DNA of 64,000 nt, taken from positions 1-64,000 of the forward strand of contig BAJA01000020.1 of assembly GCA_000613465.1 (NCBI GenBank). Reading direction: 5' to 3'. This document shows positions 61,131 through 64,000 of the stretch, piece by piece (position 1 is the first letter of the stretch; each line of letters begins with the position of its first letter). The translations under genes and the position numbers were made by a program. The notes under the pieces are model-generated. The model saw only the letters and a program-made list of their open reading frames with translations. It ran no database searches and had not been told where the DNA came from. Origin of the DNA: Bacteroides nordii WAL 11050 = JCM 12987 (GTDB taxonomy: Bacteria; Bacteroidota; Bacteroidia; Bacteroidales; Bacteroidaceae).

Positions 61131-62072
61131 ATGTCAAAAGTAACCGTAGTAGGCGCAGGTAACGTAGGTGCTACATGTGCAAATGTACTTGCTTTCAATG
61201 AAGTAGCAGACGAAGTAGTAATGCTGGACGTAAAAGAAGGCGTTTCAGAAGGTAAGGCAATGGATATGATGCAGACAGCTCAACTGTTGGGATTCGACAC
61301 TACCATTGTTGGTTGCACCAATGATTATGCTCAGACTGCAAACTCTGACGTTGTTGTTATCACTTCTGGTATTCCTCGTAAACCGGGTATGACTCGCGAA
61401 GAACTGATTGGTGTGAATGCTGGTATCGTGAAATCAGTAGCTGAAAACATCCTGAAATATTCTCCTAACGCTATTATCGTAGTTATCTCTAACCCGATGG
61501 ATACAATGACTTACTTGTCACTGAAAGCTTTGGGTGTACCCAAGAATCGTATCATTGGTATGGGTGGTGCTTTGGATAGCTCACGTTTCAAATATTTCTT
61601 GTCTCAGGCTTTGGGTTGCAATGCTAACGAAGTAGAAGGTATGGTTATCGGTGGTCATGGTGATACTACTATGATTCCTTTGACTCGTTTTGCTACTTAC
61701 AAAGGTATGCCGGTTTCTAACTTCCTGTCAGCAGAACAGTTGGAGAAAGTTGCGGCTGACACAATGGTAGGTGGTGCTACACTGACTAAACTATTGGGTA
61801 CTTCTGCATGGTATGCACCGGGTGCAGCAGGAGCATTTGTAGTGGAATCTATCATCCGTGATCAGAAGAAGATGATTCCTTGCTCTGTAGCTTTGGAAGG
61901 TGAATATGGGGAAAACGATCTTTGCTGTGGAGTACCTGTAATTCTGGGTAAGAACGGTATCGAGAAAATCGTGGAACTTCCGTTGAACGAAGAAGAAATG
62001 GCTAAGTTCAAAGCAAGTGCTGAGGCTGTTCGCAAAACAAATGCAGCTTTGAAAGAAGTAGGTGCTCTTTAA
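61131..62072 (+). CDS. mdh: Malate dehydrogenase (NAD-dependent, LDH-like type)
   Basis: Interconverts malate and oxaloacetate in the cytosol, here in the reductive branch to succinate used by Bacteroides. The 313-residue product has the NAD loop VVGAGNVGATCANVL (Gly8, Gly10, Gly13), substrate Arg in SGIPRKPGMTREELIGVNAGI, VISNPMDTMTYLSLK, the catalytic His in IGGHGDTTMIPLTR, and GENDLCCGVPVILGKNGIEKIVEL at the end. The pattern is that of the LDH-like MDH group. It has its own promoter and is closed by a terminator. Confidence 0.95.
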   Translation: MSKVTVVGAGNVGATCANVLAFNEVADEVVMLDVKEGVSEGKAMDMMQTAQLLGFDTTIVGCTNDYAQTANSDVVVITSGIPRKPGMTREELIGVNAGIVKSVAENILKYSPNAIIVVISNPMDTMTYLSLKALGVPKNRIIGMGGALDSSRFKYFLSQALGCNANEVEGMVIGGHGDTTMIPLTRFATYKGMPVSNFLSAEQLEKVAADTMVGGATLTKLLGTSAWYAPGAAGAFVVESIIRDQKKMIPCSVALEGEYGENDLCCGVPVILGKNGIEKIVELPLNEEEMAKFKASAEAVRKTNAALKEVGAL

Positions 62073-62101
62073 TAAAGAAGGGGTTATATACTTGAAATAA
62101 T

Positions 62102-62145
62102 AAAAAGGACGGTTCTTCTGTAAGGGGGGAATCGTCCTTTTTCTG
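62102..62145 (+). terminator. Terminator after mdh
   Basis: A 10-bp stem AAAAAGGACG/CGTCCTTTTT (62102-62111 with 62133-62142), perfect, with the T-tract built in. It may also serve the convergent HelD gene. Confidence 0.85.
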
Positions 62146-62220
62146 TCTGGTCTTTTGCTTTTAAAACCCTATTTGTAATCCAGCTGAAATATAATCAATA
62201 CTAAGAAGAGTTACCTGAAT

Positions 62221-64000
62221 TTAAGGAATAAATTTACTTAACTTTCCACAATGGGTTATTGTTAATTTATGCATAGCTCTTGTCACTGCTACATAAAGCA
62301 TACTTTTATCAATTGCCGAACAATAGTTTCTATCATTCATCTGTGGTATAATAACTTCGTCAAACTCCAGTCCTTTCGCCATGTGCGACGAAGTGATGAG
62401 GATACCTTTTACAAAAGCCGAACTTTGGTTCGACAGGAAATAAACATTTTCTATGTATGTCTGAAGTTTTTCTGCAAGGGATTTTGCCTGAACTTCTGTT
62501 TTACATACAATCCCAAGTGATTTATAATTTGATTTCTTAAAAGTGAATATTAAATCTGTAATACCGGATATCTCTTCTTCTGTATTTCTGTATTGAAGAA
62601 TCACTGGTTGTTTACCATGTCTTACGATAGGTTCTAACTCTTCATTGAGCAGAATTTTTTGTGCAAAACAGGTAATTTCAAAAGTAGAACGATAACTTTT
62701 GCATAGTTTCATCACCTCTCCCGTTGTAAATACTCTTTGAATCATATCAGCAGTGGATGAGCCATAGGGATTGACTGATTGGGATGCATCACCCAGAATC
62801 GTCTTCCGGCAAGGATAAAGTTTTTGAATGACTTTATACTGTATAGGAGAATAATCTTGCATTTCGTCTATCAGGATATGCTTGACATGACTGTGAGTTT
62901 TTTTTCCCTCCAATGCTATATGTAGGTATGCTAAAGGAGCTAAATCAGAATATTCCAACGTATGACTTTTGCGCATCCTTAACATTTCGCTTTTTCCTGC
63001 CCATTCAAAAAAGTTCTTATAGACCTGAATATCATTATTGCCGGCAAACATTTTTCTTACTTCTTTTTTCAACAGATTTTTCTCTGCGGTAGTAACTGTA
63101 AAATTGTATTTGATTGTCATCATTTCCAGAATATAATCGGTCATCGTCTCAAAACGTTGGCGCATTGGGTAGCGGCTGAATCGCCTGAATTGTTCATCAA
63201 TAAATTCGGCCGGAATAGTGATGTGTCTGGTTAGTTTTACGTCTGTTGCTCTGAAATAGTTATTTTCCATATATAGAATAAACTTATCGAGGAGTGAGAT
63301 GAAATCAAATGAAGCCTTATACTGTATCCTTTCGATAAATCCTTCTGTAGGCTTTTCAAGTAATTCTGTTACTTGTTCAAAGAAGTTCTGGTATTTATAT
63401 TTGTGACCGAGTACATCCGAAAGAATATATTCCATACTGGTTTCGGGAACAGTCTCCTCACCAAGTTCCGGGAGTACATTAGAGATGTAATCGGTAAAAA
63501 CTTTGTTGGGCGAAACCACCAATATGTTTTTGGAGGAAATATCTCCTTTCAGTGTATAAAGAAGATAAGCGATGCGATGTAAGGCGATGGAGGTTTTACC
63601 CGATCCGGCAACTCCTTGTATGATAAGTACGTGTGCATCTTCATTACGAATAATGCGGTTCTGTTCCCGCTGAATGGTTGTGACAATGTTTTTCATTTTA
63701 TCATCAGCGTTCGAACTTAGTTCTTTCTGTAAAATATCGTCATGTACAGTCAGAGAGCTTTCAAGCATATATTCCATTTTGCCATTACGGATATGGTACT
63801 GACGTTTCAGTAAAATCTCTCCGCTTATTTCACCCAAAGGGGATGAATATGTAGCTTTCCCCAGTTCATTGTCGTAAAACATGCCTGCGATGGGAGCTCT
63901 CCAGTCATATATCCGGTTTATCTTTTTGTTGGTGTCATAAAATGTGTGTATTCCTATATAAACCGGTATTGTCGTCTGGCTTTTCTTCCTTTCTTCTTTA
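62221..64000 (-). CDS. helD: HelD-like superfamily 1 helicase, 5'-partial
   Basis: HelD-type proteins use ATP to clear stalled RNA polymerase, and related UvrD/Rep helicases unwind DNA. The frame stays open to the window end, reading KKSQTTIPVYIGIHTFYDTNKKINRIYDWRAPIAGMFYDNELG, so the ATG at 63882 is internal. Walker A is GVAGSGKTSIALHRIAYLL (coding about bases 63555-63615), Walker B HILIDEMQDYSPIQYKVIQKL, and the conserved C-terminal VAVTRAMHKLTITHCG. The coiled-coil arm of HelD lies mostly beyond the window. Length of what is visible is 592 residues. It converges on mdh and is closed by that terminator region. Confidence 0.88.
   Translation of the reverse strand, partial: KEERKKSQTTIPVYIGIHTFYDTNKKINRIYDWRAPIAGMFYDNELGKATYSSPLGEISGEILLKRQYHIRNGKMEYMLESSLTVHDDILQKELSSNADDKMKNIVTTIQREQNRIIRNEDAHVLIIQGVAGSGKTSIALHRIAYLLYTLKGDISSKNILVVSPNKVFTDYISNVLPELGEETVPETSMEYILSDVLGHKYKYQNFFEQVTELLEKPTEGFIERIQYKASFDFISLLDKFILYMENNYFRATDVKLTRHITIPAEFIDEQFRRFSRYPMRQRFETMTDYILEMMTIKYNFTVTTAEKNLLKKEVRKMFAGNNDIQVYKNFFEWAGKSEMLRMRKSHTLEYSDLAPLAYLHIALEGKKTHSHVKHILIDEMQDYSPIQYKVIQKLYPCRKTILGDASQSVNPYGSSTADMIQRVFTTGEVMKLCKSYRSTFEITCFAQKILLNEELEPIVRHGKQPVILQYRNTEEEISGITDLIFTFKKSNYKSLGIVCKTEVQAKSLAEKLQTYIENVYFLSNQSSAFVKGILITSSHMAKGLEFDEVIIPQMNDRNYCSAIDKSMLYVAVTRAMHKLTITHCGKLSKFIP

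Overview
The window reads as a chromosomal segment of a gut-type Bacteroidales genome (Bacteroides or a close relative; I do not name a species). The evidence is SusC/SusD pairs, a hybrid two-component regulator, PorU/PorV, Bacteroidales-specific families (DUF5686, DUF4488), and promoters of the Bacteroides type: a TTG or TTTG box about 19-20 bases upstream of TAnnTTTG. I saw no rRNA, tRNA or CRISPR array.

Layout. 1-9.5 kb is housekeeping: a pseudouridine synthase cut by the window edge, asnS, a small secreted protein, a heparinase-like lyase, the translation cluster rplM-rpsI-rpsB-tsf, and a SUI1-type factor on the minus strand. 9.7-21.4 kb holds an outer-membrane DUF5686 protein, rex with an FAH-family gene, the type IX secretion sortase and shuttle porU-porV, ispF, a metallophosphoesterase and a minus-strand protein with an ExoX C-terminal-like domain. 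21.5-30.8 kb carries a methyltransferase, mnmA, a subtilase, xseA-xseB, ilvE, a DUF975 membrane protein, trmB and an Mrp/ApbC ATPase. 30.9-35.3 kb (minus) has a TlpA-like thioredoxin protein and a BlaI/M56 sensor pair behind a palindromic operator. 35.5-41.7 kb is a scar: the C-terminal half of a hybrid two-component system, a complete IS21-family element with 49-bp perfect ends, the C-terminal end of a GH78 rhamnosidase, and a GxDLY/SGNH esterase. 41.8-47.3 kb (minus) is a tolC-hlyD-permease-permease export operon. 47.8-58.9 kb is a compact glycan locus: susC, susD, a surface Ig-like lipoprotein and a GH85 endo-beta-N-acetylglucosaminidase with a type IX-like sorting tail, probably acting on N-glycans. 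59-64 kb holds a small secreted protein, a coiled-coil membrane protein, mdh and a HelD-type helicase running off the window end.

Two things stand out. First, at least ten reading-frame breaks fall in otherwise intact genes, including two in the essential asnS. Most are restored by adding one base to a short homopolymer, so the sequence probably carries systematic indel errors; I treat these genes as single frame-corrected CDSs. Second, the intergenic spaces are full of structured repeats: dispersed nested palindromes built on GAAACGCAGAT, long hairpins made of iterated 7-9-base words that abut start codons, and three unrelated arrays with a 21-22-base period. I know of no function for these, and they are the most interesting unexplained signal here.
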